Shown: positions 1 to 6,309 of the stretch, in pieces
Position numbering within the stretch: the first letter of the stretch is position 1
Layout: every line of letters begins with the position of its first letter
DNA from: Dehalococcoidia bacterium
GTDB taxonomy: Bacteria; Chloroflexota; Dehalococcoidia; E44-bin15
Assembly: GCA_004377275.1 (NCBI GenBank)
Contig: SOIC01000073.1
Span: 1-6,496 of the forward strand
DNA length: 6,496 bases
Direction of reading: 5' to 3'
The notes under the pieces: model-generated
Told to the model about the DNA's origin: nothing
The model's database searches: none
What the model saw: only the letters and a program-made list of their open reading frames with translations
Position numbers and translations under genes: made by a program

Positions 1-1
1 C

Positions 2-826
2 ACCTGCCGAGCTTGCGAAAAATTCTGCGAGGCCGGGGCGATAAACTATGACCAGGAAGATGAAATAATTGAAGCGGAGGTTGACGCCATTATTCTCGCT
101 TCCGGCTTTGACCTCTATGACCCCTCGGGGCTGGAGGAGTATGGATACGGCAAGATAAAGAACGTAATCACGGCCATGCAGTACGAGCGCATGATCAGCG
201 CTTCAGGCCCTTCCGGGGGACAATTGCAGCGACCATCCGATGGGAAAACACCAAAGAGGCTGGCCTTTATTCAATGTGTCGGTTCGCGGGATACCCATCA
301 TAAGCTGTATTGCTCCAGTGTTTGTTGTATGCACGCCACCAAGGAGGCTATTCTGGCCAACGAGCACTATCCTGATTTAAAGGCCTTCATCTTCTATACA
401 GATATGAGAGCGGTAGGCAAAAGGTTCCAGGAATATATTGCCCGGGCTGAGCAGGAGTATAAGGTGACCTACATCAGAAGCCGCCCCAGTAAGATTACGG
501 AAAACCCGGACAACGGGAACCCCATTGTCTGGTACGAGGAGACCACCGCCAGAACCAGAACCAGCATGGAGGTAGATATGGTCGTGCTCTGCCAGGCGTT
601 GATTCCGTCCGGTAGCACAAAAGATATAAGCGATATGCTGCACCTAAGCCTGAATGATTACCAGTTTGTCGACATTCCGGATAGATTGTTTCACCCGGTA
701 GACACGGAAATACCCGGGATCTTTGCCTGTGGCTTCTGCCAGGCACCACAGGATATCCCGGATTCGGTGGTCCAGGCATCGGCGGCCGCGGCCCGGGCGG
801 CAGAATTCTTGAGCAGGAAGGACTAA
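2..826 (+). CDS. hdrA: HdrA-type FAD/iron-sulfur protein, 5'-truncated by the window edge
   Basis: This is the C-terminal 274 residues of an HdrA (heterodisulfide reductase subunit A-like) flavoprotein. The frame is open from base 2, so the true start lies upstream. Seen: visible residues 1-16 carry a C-x2-C-x3-C stretch (C2, C5, C9) followed by E-A-G-A-I. This matches the end of the ferredoxin domain inserted in the thioredoxin-reductase-like FAD domain of HdrA. Next come an A-S-G-F strand turn and the HdrA hallmark C-V-G-S-R...Y-C-S-x-V-C-C around residues 92-108. The flavin-binding end G-x-C-x2-P-x-D-I-P-D-S-V-x-Q-A-S-A-A-A is near residue 246. The protein stops soon after this, so the C-terminal 2x[4Fe-4S] domain of full-length HdrA is absent. 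It directly abuts the next hdrA gene, with stop TAA and start ATG adjacent. Known: HdrA carries the bifurcating FAD in cytoplasmic Hdr complexes. Inferred: it pairs with the next gene product. Its N-terminal half cannot be judged here. Confidence 0.88.
   Translation, partial: TCRACEKFCEAGAINYDQEDEIIEAEVDAIILASGFDLYDPSGLEEYGYGKIKNVITAMQYERMISASGPSGGQLQRPSDGKTPKRLAFIQCVGSRDTHHKLYCSSVCCMHATKEAILANEHYPDLKAFIFYTDMRAVGKRFQEYIARAEQEYKVTYIRSRPSKITENPDNGNPIVWYEETTARTRTSMEVDMVVLCQALIPSGSTKDISDMLHLSLNDYQFVDIPDRLFHPVDTEIPGIFACGFCQAPQDIPDSVVQASAAAARAAEFLSRKD
815..821 (+). promoter_or_regulatory. Ribosome binding site of the second hdrA
   Basis: AGGAAGG lies five bases before ATG 827, inside the last codons of the upstream hdrA. 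It fixes the start of the second HdrA as a separate protein and argues against a natural fusion of the two. Confidence 0.75.
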
Positions 827-2527
827 ATGGCGGCACCTCGTATTGGAGTTTTTATCTGCCATTGCGGCACTAATATCGGAGGGATTGTGGATGTCCCCCA
901 GGTAGTAGAGTATGCTAAGAGCTTGCCCTATGTGGCATATGCCGCGGCTAACCTGTATACCTGCTCCGAGGAGGGTATCTCTTCCATAAAGCATGCCATT
1001 AAAGAATATGACCTCAATCGAGTGGTGGTGGCTTCATGTACCCCCCGAACCCACCAGCCGCTGTTCCGTAATGCCTGCGCAGATGCGGGACTGAATCCGT
1101 ACCTGTTTGAGTTTGTCAACATCAGAGAACATTGTTCTTGGATTCACATGCAGAACCGGCGGGAGGCCACTGAGAAGGCCAAGGAGCTGGTAAAGATGGG
1201 GGTAGCCAAGGCCCGGTGGCTGGATGCTCAGGAGGAATTTGAATCTGACGTTTACCCGGCAGCCATGGTCATTGGCGGTGGCGTTGCCGGAATGAGCGCC
1301 GCCCTCAATCTCGCTAACCAGGGTTTTGAGGTGCATCTGGTAGAGAAAGAGCCAGAACTTGGTGGGCGGTTGCTCAAACTCAACCGGATTTTCCCTATCA
1401 ATAAAGACCCCAGCGAACTGGTCGAGAGTATAGTTAAGGCAGTGGAGGGTCACTCCAAGATAAGGCTCCATATGCCGGCTGTGGTCAAGGCTGCCAGCGG
1501 ATATATCGGTAATTTCGATATCAGCGTGGATGAAGGCGGGAAGGAAGTCAGCTTCAAGGCCGGGGTGATTATCGTGGCCACTGGCGCTCAGGTGCTCAAG
1601 CCGGAGCTATATCGCTACGGGGAATTAGCTAATGTGCTTACTCAGCTTGACTTGGAGCAGCGGCTGAAGGATGGCAAGCTGGGGGAGTTCCAGAATGTGG
1701 TGATGATTAACTGTGTGGGGGCACGGATACCCGAACGGCCCTACTGTTCGAGGTTATGCTGTATGACTGCCATCAAGAACGCTGCCTTGATGAAGGAAAT
1801 TAACTCGGAAGCCAAGGTCTACGTGCTGTATAGAGACCTGATGACCTATGGCGTGGAGTTTGAAGAGTACTATAGAGAAGTCAAGGAAGCCGGCGTCAGG
1901 TTTATCAGATATACCCCGAGTAACCTCCCACAGGTTATCGGGGCAGAAAGGGTTGAGTCGGTAAGGGTATATGATGAATTAATGGATATGGAGCTGGAGC
2001 TTCCCTGTGACCTGCTGGTTCTGGCTACTCCTCTAATTCCCAATGATGATAATGAAGAACTTTCCAGAATACTGAAGGTGCCGATAGGCGATGGGGGCTT
2101 CTTTCTTGAGGCTCATGTCAAGTTGCGCCCTGTTGAATTTGCCATGGATGGTATCTATGTGGGTGGCTCCTGTCGGTGGCCGGCGGATATTCGGGAGAGT
2201 ATCGCTCAGGGATATGCCGCCGCCTCAGAGGCAGTGATTCCTTTGAGGCAGGGCCTGGTCAAGGTGGAGGCAATAACAGCTACAGTCGACCCAAAAATCT
2301 GCAAGGGGTGTGGGACCTGTGCTCTGGTATGTCCCTTTGATGCTATCGAGCTGAAGGAATCTGAAATAAGAGGGCTTGAAGGTAAGATTGTCTCCGAGGT
2401 TAATACCGCCCTGTGTAAAGGCTGCGGGCTTTGTGCTGCGGCTTGCCCTAATGGGGCGGTACAGCAAAGAGGCTTTACCGATATGCAGCTACTGAGCATG
2501 GTTAATGCCCTGAGCGGAAAGAGATAA
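827..2527 (+). CDS. hdrA: HdrA-type FAD/iron-sulfur protein with C-terminal 2x[4Fe-4S] domain, lacking the internal ferredoxin
   Basis: A complete 566-residue HdrA homologue; full-length HdrA is usually about 650 residues. Seen: the N-terminal cluster domain has C11-x-C13-G-T-N, then Y-T-C-S and A-S-C-T-P-R-T-H, ending near R-E-H-C-S-W. A Rossmann FAD site, G-G-G-V-A-G-M, spans residues 150-156. C296-V-G-A-R...Y-C307-S-R-L-C311-C312 follows, then a flavin-contact segment near residues 442-461. The C-terminal ferredoxin pair is C492-x2-C495-x2-C498-x3-C502-P and C530-x2-C533-x2-C536-x3-C540-P. Between S224-G-Y-I-G-N-F and the V-I-I-V-A-T-G strand (247-253) only about 15 residues remain, where HdrA normally carries an inserted ferredoxin domain; this explains the short length. 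The ATG start has a strong AGGAAGG site five bases upstream. Known: in HdrA-MvhD complexes the C-terminal ferredoxin domain receives electrons from MvhD, which is the next gene here. Inferred: a soluble cytoplasmic bifurcating or electron-conducting subunit, possibly in a heterodimer with the preceding HdrA. Confidence 0.93.
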   Translation: MAAPRIGVFICHCGTNIGGIVDVPQVVEYAKSLPYVAYAAANLYTCSEEGISSIKHAIKEYDLNRVVVASCTPRTHQPLFRNACADAGLNPYLFEFVNIREHCSWIHMQNRREATEKAKELVKMGVAKARWLDAQEEFESDVYPAAMVIGGGVAGMSAALNLANQGFEVHLVEKEPELGGRLLKLNRIFPINKDPSELVESIVKAVEGHSKIRLHMPAVVKAASGYIGNFDISVDEGGKEVSFKAGVIIVATGAQVLKPELYRYGELANVLTQLDLEQRLKDGKLGEFQNVVMINCVGARIPERPYCSRLCCMTAIKNAALMKEINSEAKVYVLYRDLMTYGVEFEEYYREVKEAGVRFIRYTPSNLPQVIGAERVESVRVYDELMDMELELPCDLLVLATPLIPNDDNEELSRILKVPIGDGGFFLEAHVKLRPVEFAMDGIYVGGSCRWPADIRESIAQGYAAASEAVIPLRQGLVKVEAITATVDPKICKGCGTCALVCPFDAIELKESEIRGLEGKIVSEVNTALCKGCGLCAAACPNGAVQQRGFTDMQLLSMVNALSGKR

Positions 2528-2529
2528 AG

Positions 2530-2967
2530 TTGCAGGATACCAAAGAAGTCCAAACCGAATTTAAACCGAAAATCCTCGCCTTCTGCTGTAACTGGTGTGC
2601 CTATGCCGGTGCCGACCTGGCCGGCGTCTCCCGTTTCCAGATGCCAACGGACGTGCGGGTGATAAGGGTGATGTGCTCCGGTCGGGTGCCGCCGGAACTG
2701 ATAATCAGAGCTCTGGCCAATGGTCTTGACGGAGTAATGATACTCGGCTGTCATCCCGGAGAGTGTCATTATTCAGAGGGCAATTACTTGACCCGAAGGC
2801 GGGCACATGTCCTCAAGAGATTGCTGAGCTACATCGGCATCGAGCCGGAAAGGTTCCAGCTAAGGTGGGTATCGGCCGCCGAGGGCGCCAAATTCTCGGC
2901 TGTGGTCAAGGAGACGACAGATAAAATAACGGCGCTGGGTCCCAACAGGTGGGTAGACAAGAGATGA
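2530..2967 (+). CDS. mvhD: MvhD/FlpD/FlxD-type [2Fe-2S] electron-transfer subunit
   Basis: A 145-residue protein of the MvhD/FlpD family, which links an electron-donating module (hydrogenase, formate dehydrogenase or Flx NADH module) to HdrA. Seen: F-C19-C20-N-W-C23-A-Y-A-G-A-D near the N-terminus, V-M-C49-S-G-R-V, and G-C74-H-P-G-E-C79-H-Y. These are the family's conserved cysteine blocks, which supply the [2Fe-2S] ligands. The length is typical. The start is TTG at 2530, two bases after the hdrA stop. An in-frame stop lies at 2503-2505, no ATG or GTG lies between them, and the next ATG (2641) would delete the first cysteine block. A weak purine-rich GGAAAGAG lies just upstream. The 3' end overlaps the next gene by four bases (ATGA). 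In D. vulgaris-type clusters this position is called flxD. No hydrogenase large subunit is in the window, so its donor is more likely the NAD(P)H-oxidising module encoded downstream. Confidence 0.92.
   Translation: MQDTKEVQTEFKPKILAFCCNWCAYAGADLAGVSRFQMPTDVRVIRVMCSGRVPPELIIRALANGLDGVMILGCHPGECHYSEGNYLTRRRAHVLKRLLSYIGIEPERFQLRWVSAAEGAKFSAVVKETTDKITALGPNRWVDKR
2947..2953 (+). promoter_or_regulatory. Ribosome binding site favouring ATG 2964 for the FrhB/HydB-related gene
   Basis: AGGTGGG lies ten bases before ATG 2964 and overlaps the alternative GTG at 2949, which therefore would lack this site. Together with the ATGA overlap at the mvhD stop, it supports the shorter start. Confidence 0.55.
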
Positions 2968-3929
2968 AAGCAACCTCAGAAGAAGTACAGACCAGCGTTA
3001 AGAAACTGTTTGAAGATGGCAGCATCGGCCATTTTATCGGCTATGAAACAGGCTCCGATAGCCTGCATGTAACGCCGTGCTTTCTGAAAAGCGGGCAGGC
3101 GGCTTCCCGGTTGGTCTGGAACCCTCTCTGTGCCAATAACCTCTCCAAATACTTGCTGGATTTCAAAAACGTTGAGGGGAAGGTAGGTATCATGGTCAAG
3201 GGGTGCGATTCCCGGTCAGTGGTGGAGTTGCTCAAAGAGAACCAGATCGACCGGGATAAGGTTTTCATCGTGGGTGTCCCCTGTAGCGGTATTGTGGACA
3301 GGGAAAAGCTGTTGGAAGTGCTGGGTATCTCGCCGGGTGAGGTGGTCGCAGTGGAGGATGACGGTGACGCCTTCTTGGTTACTATCAAGGGGGGCACGCA
3401 GCGGGTGGATAAGGAGAAGGTACTACGGGGTGAGTGCCTAGTCTGTAAATATCCTACTCCACTGGTCTACGATGTGTTGCTCGGAGAAGCCGTCTCCAGC
3501 CTGCCCTGGGTAGGTGACGATTACAGTCTGATTAAGGAACAGGAGGCACTATCTTCAGAAGAGAAGGCGCTCCACTGGAACAGGGAGTTCAGCCAGTGTA
3601 TCCGCTGCTATGCCTGCCGCAATATCTGCCCGGTCTGTACCTGCACGGAATGTATCTTTGATAAAAAGGCGCCGCGCTGGATTAGCAAAGCGAACGATGT
3701 CTCGGAGAATCTGGTTTATCACCTGGTACGTGCCTTCCACGTTGCCGGGAGATGTATTGACTGCGGTGAGTGCGAGCGGGCATGCCCGATGAATATTCCA
3801 CTGAGGAGCCTGAACAAGAAGGTGGAAAAGGACTTACTGGAGCTATTTGACTATACCGCCGGGATTGACGTTGAGCAGCAGCCACCACTGACAACGTATC
3901 AGCTCGGTGACCTTGATGAGTTTCTCTAG
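2964..3929 (+). CDS. FrhB/HydB-related iron-sulfur subunit with C-terminal dicluster ferredoxin (Flx-module type)
   Basis: A 321-residue iron-sulfur protein, probably the FlxC- or FlxB-like wire subunit of an Flx-Hdr module. Seen: the N-terminal half resembles the F420-hydrogenase beta/HydB type of fold, with K-G-C81-D-S-R-S, G-V-P-C107-S-G and C158-x2-C161-K-Y-P. The C-terminal half has a dense cysteine block, C212-x2-C215-x2-C218-x3-C222-P-x-C225-x-C227-x2-C230, then C264-x2-C267-x2-C270-x3-C274-P-M-N-I. At least two [4Fe-4S] clusters are expected. No signal peptide or membrane segment is visible. I prefer ATG 2964, which overlaps the mvhD stop as ATGA and has AGGTGGG ten bases upstream; an in-frame GTG at 2949 would add five residues. 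The next protein shares the same plan, including C-D-x-R-S, so the two look like old paralogues. Known: FrhB binds FAD and F420; flavin or F420 binding here is not shown. The electron-relay role is inferred from family and position. Confidence 0.8.
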   Translation: MKATSEEVQTSVKKLFEDGSIGHFIGYETGSDSLHVTPCFLKSGQAASRLVWNPLCANNLSKYLLDFKNVEGKVGIMVKGCDSRSVVELLKENQIDRDKVFIVGVPCSGIVDREKLLEVLGISPGEVVAVEDDGDAFLVTIKGGTQRVDKEKVLRGECLVCKYPTPLVYDVLLGEAVSSLPWVGDDYSLIKEQEALSSEEKALHWNREFSQCIRCYACRNICPVCTCTECIFDKKAPRWISKANDVSENLVYHLVRAFHVAGRCIDCGECERACPMNIPLRSLNKKVEKDLLELFDYTAGIDVEQQPPLTTYQLGDLDEFL

Positions 3930-3932
3930 GGG
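3928..3932 (+). promoter_or_regulatory. Ribosome binding site of the AsrA/HydB-like gene
   Basis: AGGGG, overlapping the upstream TAG stop, lies five bases before ATG 3938. Confidence 0.6.
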
Positions 3933-3937
3933 TTGAT

Positions 3938-4981
3938 ATGGTAGATCAGACGAAGAGTAGAATAATCGAGAAGAACAGGCTGACCGAACTGCTGGACAAA
4001 CTAGCGCAGGACTACCATTTGATTGCGCCGGTGCGGGACAATAACGTTTCCTTCCGGCGGGTGGAATCGGGCAGCGAGGTCACGCTGGACTACATCAACA
4101 CGGTGCTGTCTCCCAAGAACGCTTTCTTCCCGCAGACGGAGACTCTCTTCCGGTTTTCCAGGGATGACAGCCGGGGGTTCAGGACAGAGCCAGGTGCCGA
4201 AGCGGACCGTGAGCAGGTAATCTTCGGCATCCGTCCCTGTGATGCGCGCAGTCTGCGCCTCATGGATATGGTTTTTAACGGGCAATACAAGGATAGTTAT
4301 TACTTGGACAGGAGGGAGAAGACGACTCTCATCGGTCTTGCTTGTTTCGACCCCGCCGAGACCTGTTTCTGCCCGACCTTTGGCATAGACCCCGCTTCGG
4401 GGGAGGATGTCGATATACTGTTGAGCGATATTGGCGACCGCTATCTGGTAGAGGCATCCACTGAGAAAGGGGCAGCCCTGCTTGACCGGTTTGCCGAATT
4501 CTTTGCCGAGCTTCGGGGGGATGAGGAACAGCTCAGAGAAGCTAGGAAAGCCGGGCTTGCCGGGATGAAGAAACTGGACGTCAGCGCTATCGCCGATAAA
4601 ATGGCACCGCTCTATGAAGGCGATTACTGGGATAGCATCGGCATGAAGTGCCTGGGATGTGGCATCTGCACCTACCTGTGTCCGACATGTCACTGTTTTG
4701 ACATCGCTGATGTCAGCCTGGATGAGGGCGGAGAGAGGTTCCGCTGCTGGGACAGCTGCATGTTCCCCGAATTCACCCTGATGGCCAGCGGGGAGAACCC
4801 CAGACCGAACCGGAAGGCGAGGGTACAGCAGCGTTTCTTCCATAAATTCAAGTACTTCCATGATCGGAATGGTGAGTTGGCCTGTGTCGGTTGTGGCCGG
4901 TGCCTCAGGTACTGCCCGGTCAACATAGATATTACCCAAATAATAGAAGATGTAACCAGTGGGAAAGCCGGAAATGAGTGA
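3938..4981 (+). CDS. AsrA/HydB-like 4Fe-4S dicluster subunit (sulfhydrogenase beta / sulfite reductase A family; Flx-type)
   Basis: A 347-residue protein of the family that includes sulfhydrogenase beta (HydB) and anaerobic sulfite reductase subunit A (AsrA). These pass electrons between an AsrB/HydG-like FAD reductase and a catalytic partner. Seen: G-I-R-P-C101-D-A-R-S, then A-C136-F-D-P and C143-F-C145-P-T-F-G in the front half. Next comes C238-x2-C241-x2-C244-x3-C248-P-x-C251-x-C253 with a F-R-C270-W-D-S-C274 segment. The C-terminal site is C316-x2-C319-x2-C322-x3-C326-P-V-N-I. This predicts two [4Fe-4S] clusters, with extra cysteines that may bind more. ATG 3938 has AGGGG five bases upstream. 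The 3' end overlaps the FAD/NAD reductase gene by eight bases, the usual partner order in hyd, asr and flx clusters. A hydrogenase or sulfite-reductase role is unlikely because no such catalytic subunit is nearby; a link to MvhD and HdrA is inferred. Confidence 0.87.
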   Translation: MVDQTKSRIIEKNRLTELLDKLAQDYHLIAPVRDNNVSFRRVESGSEVTLDYINTVLSPKNAFFPQTETLFRFSRDDSRGFRTEPGAEADREQVIFGIRPCDARSLRLMDMVFNGQYKDSYYLDRREKTTLIGLACFDPAETCFCPTFGIDPASGEDVDILLSDIGDRYLVEASTEKGAALLDRFAEFFAELRGDEEQLREARKAGLAGMKKLDVSAIADKMAPLYEGDYWDSIGMKCLGCGICTYLCPTCHCFDIADVSLDEGGERFRCWDSCMFPEFTLMASGENPRPNRKARVQQRFFHKFKYFHDRNGELACVGCGRCLRYCPVNIDITQIIEDVTSGKAGNE

Positions 4982-5801
4982 GAATATATATCTGCCGCGT
5001 ATGGCGACCATCCAGAGCATGAGGCCGGAGACGATAGATGTCACCACCTTTAGGGTGACTATTGATGGTTCGGATGGGACCGGGAAATTCGAATATAAGT
5101 CCGGCCAGTTCGCCGAGGTATCGGTGCTCGGCGTGGGAGAGGCACCGATATCAATTACTTCTTCGCCGACCCGCCCGGAGGCCATCGAGTTCAGCATCAG
5201 AAGGGTTGGGGAGCTGACCAACGCTCTCCACGAGCTTGAGCCCCTGGATAAAATAGGTATTCGCGGCCCCTTCGGGAATTTCTTCCCCCTTGAGGAGATG
5301 GAGGGGCAGAACCTGCTCATCATCGGTGGCGGCATTGGGCTGGCACCGTTGCGCTCGGTCATCCTCAACGTCTTCGATAATCGAGCAAAGTACGGCAAGA
5401 TTGATATCATCTACGGCGCCAGGAGCCCGCAGGACCTCGTCTTCACCAGCGAGTATAAAGAATGGCAGGCGGTGGACAATACCAGACTGCATCTCACCGT
5501 TGACCGCGGCGATGAGGAGTGGAAGGGGAATGTGGGGCTGGTGCCGACATTCCTGAGGGAGATCAATCCTTCCCCGGAGAATACTATCAGCATTACCTGC
5601 GGACCGCCAATAATGATTAAATTTGTTATTGAGGCCCTGAACGAACTGGGATTCTCCAGCGAGCACATAATCACCACTCTGGAGAGAAGGATGAAGTGCG
5701 GCGTCGGTAAGTGTGGACGCTGTAACATCGGCAGTAAGTACGTCTGCCTGGATGGTCCGGTTTTTACCCTTAAACAGCTAGAGGAGATGCCCAGCGACTG
5801 A
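4974..5801 (+). CDS. AsrB/HydG/FlxA-like FAD- and NAD(P)-binding oxidoreductase with C-terminal [2Fe-2S] site
   Basis: A 275-residue reductase of the ferredoxin-NADP reductase superfamily, AsrB/HydG (sulfhydrogenase gamma) branch. It is the probable NAD(P)H entry or exit point of the complex. Seen: an N-terminal beta-barrel FAD domain with G-Q-F-A-E-V and E-A-P-I-S-I-T-S-S-P (56-65), this branch's form of the flavin motif. The nucleotide-binding motif I-I-G-G-G-I-G-L-A-P-L-R spans 116-127, and the C-G-P-P signature is at 209-212. The tail C242-x4-C247-x2-C250-x7-C258 is the [2Fe-2S] site typical of dihydroorotate dehydrogenase electron-transfer and AsrB-like subunits. I chose ATG 4974, which gives the natural M-S-E-N start and an eight-base overlap; a GTG at 4959 would add five residues without a better ribosome site. 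Cofactor preference (NADH or NADPH) cannot be read from the sequence. In Flx-Hdr systems the equivalent subunit (FlxA) oxidises NADH; that role here is inferred. Confidence 0.88.
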   Translation: MSENIYLPRMATIQSMRPETIDVTTFRVTIDGSDGTGKFEYKSGQFAEVSVLGVGEAPISITSSPTRPEAIEFSIRRVGELTNALHELEPLDKIGIRGPFGNFFPLEEMEGQNLLIIGGGIGLAPLRSVILNVFDNRAKYGKIDIIYGARSPQDLVFTSEYKEWQAVDNTRLHLTVDRGDEEWKGNVGLVPTFLREINPSPENTISITCGPPIMIKFVIEALNELGFSSEHIITTLERRMKCGVGKCGRCNIGSKYVCLDGPVFTLKQLEEMPSD

Positions 5802-6304
5802 TGAAACAAGAAGGAAAAGTTATTGCCGGGGGAGACCCGCTGGCCAAAATCATCGACGAAAAGAAACTATCCCTCTGTGTTGAGTGTGGAAAGTGCGTCG
5901 CCAGTTGCCCCATGGCCGAGTTCTATGACAGGTTCTCCTTCTTGTTCTCTGCCCGGGGCATTATCAAAAAGGCGCTGCTGGGGCTAGACATCTTAAAGGA
6001 CTCGAATATCTGGTTTTGCCTGGAATGTGATGTTTGTGCCCAGCTGTGTCCGGCCGGTGTCAAGTATGCAGAATTTGTCGAAGATATCAGGCAACTCGCC
6101 ATCAGCGAAGGTATCACCAAGAATTCCGTGGTTTGCCCGCGCTGCGGGCGCTACTATCTACCATTACCGACCGTGGAGCGCCTGAAGGAAATAATGGCCG
6201 AGATGGGCCTCGCCGGTGAGTTTATCGAACTCTGTCCGCAGTGCCGCCGGGACGATATGGCCGAAAAACTGGCGTTCCCCACGGGTCTGGTGAAGTCCGG
6301 GTGA
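5801..6304 (+). CDS. hdrC: HdrC-like 2x[4Fe-4S] protein with C-terminal CxxC...CxxC extension
   Basis: A 167-residue HdrC-like ferredoxin. Seen: C26-x2-C29-x2-C32-x3-C36-P, an R-G-I-I-K-K-A-L-L-G helix, then I-W-F-C73-x2-C76-x2-C79-x3-C83-P-A-G-V. The spacing of the two sites by a helical linker and the W-x-C element match HdrC. After residue 105 a tail carries C112-P-R-C115-G-R and, 29 residues later, L-C145-P-Q-C148-R-R, a zinc-ribbon or rubredoxin-like four-cysteine arrangement I do not associate with ordinary HdrC. The ATG overlaps the upstream stop by one base (TGATG), so translation is probably coupled. Known: HdrC carries electrons from HdrA to HdrB, whose CCG domains hold the active site. 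No CCG motif is encoded here, so the final acceptor is unknown. Alternatively, a related GlpC/LldE/DsrK-type ferredoxin fragment could give the same motifs. Confidence 0.8.
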   Translation: MKQEGKVIAGGDPLAKIIDEKKLSLCVECGKCVASCPMAEFYDRFSFLFSARGIIKKALLGLDILKDSNIWFCLECDVCAQLCPAGVKYAEFVEDIRQLAISEGITKNSVVCPRCGRYYLPLPTVERLKEIMAEMGLAGEFIELCPQCRRDDMAEKLAFPTGLVKSG

Positions 6305-6309
6305 CCCGG
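6297..6309 (+). terminator. GC-rich hairpin at the operon end, stop codon in its loop (weak terminator candidate)
   Basis: CCGGG-TGA-CCCGG is a perfect five-base-pair inverted repeat with the TGA stop of the hdrC-like gene as its loop. A competing pairing of bases 6296-6303 with 6313-6321 (one bulge) would give a longer stem. No T-run follows, so a standard intrinsic terminator is not supported; it may be an RNA 3'-end or stability structure, or chance. Confidence 0.3.

Larger units (their letters stand above)
2..6304 (+). other. Single seven-gene redox operon (Flx-Hdr-like electron-bifurcation module)
   Basis: All seven genes are on one strand with junctions of 0, +2, -4, +8, -8 and -1 bases, so one mRNA with coupled translation is expected. 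No promoter or terminator room exists between them. The order hdrA-hdrA-mvhD-ferredoxin-ferredoxin-FAD/NAD reductase-hdrC is that of an NAD(P)H-linked Hdr module. The operon's own promoter and possibly more subunits, such as an hdrB or a catalytic acceptor enzyme, would lie upstream of the window. Confidence 0.85.

Noticed and set aside
551..564. Short tandem hexamer AGAACC repeated in the first hdrA
   Set aside because: It is only about two copies, in frame, encoding an R-T-R-T run. There is no sign of a functional repeat.
176..826. A 216-residue protein starting at ATG 176
   Set aside because: The frame is open to base 2 and codes for HdrA-specific residues (cysteine site and A-S-G-F) before this ATG, so the gene is truncated by the window rather than starting here.
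2206..2769. A 187-codon minus-strand open frame across the hdrA/mvhD junction
   Set aside because: It is opposite conserved ferredoxin and MvhD motifs, its translation resembles no family I know, and no promoter or ribosome site is evident.
4001..5410. A 469-codon open frame on the minus strand
   Set aside because: It lies opposite two well-supported genes with clear cysteine and nucleotide-binding motifs. It has no recognisable motifs of its own and is a shadow of plus-strand codon bias.
6135..6149. Inverted repeat GCCCGC-GCT-GCGGGC
   Set aside because: It lies inside the hdrC-like gene and falls out of the codons for the C-P-R-C-G-R motif, with no T-run. It is not a terminator.
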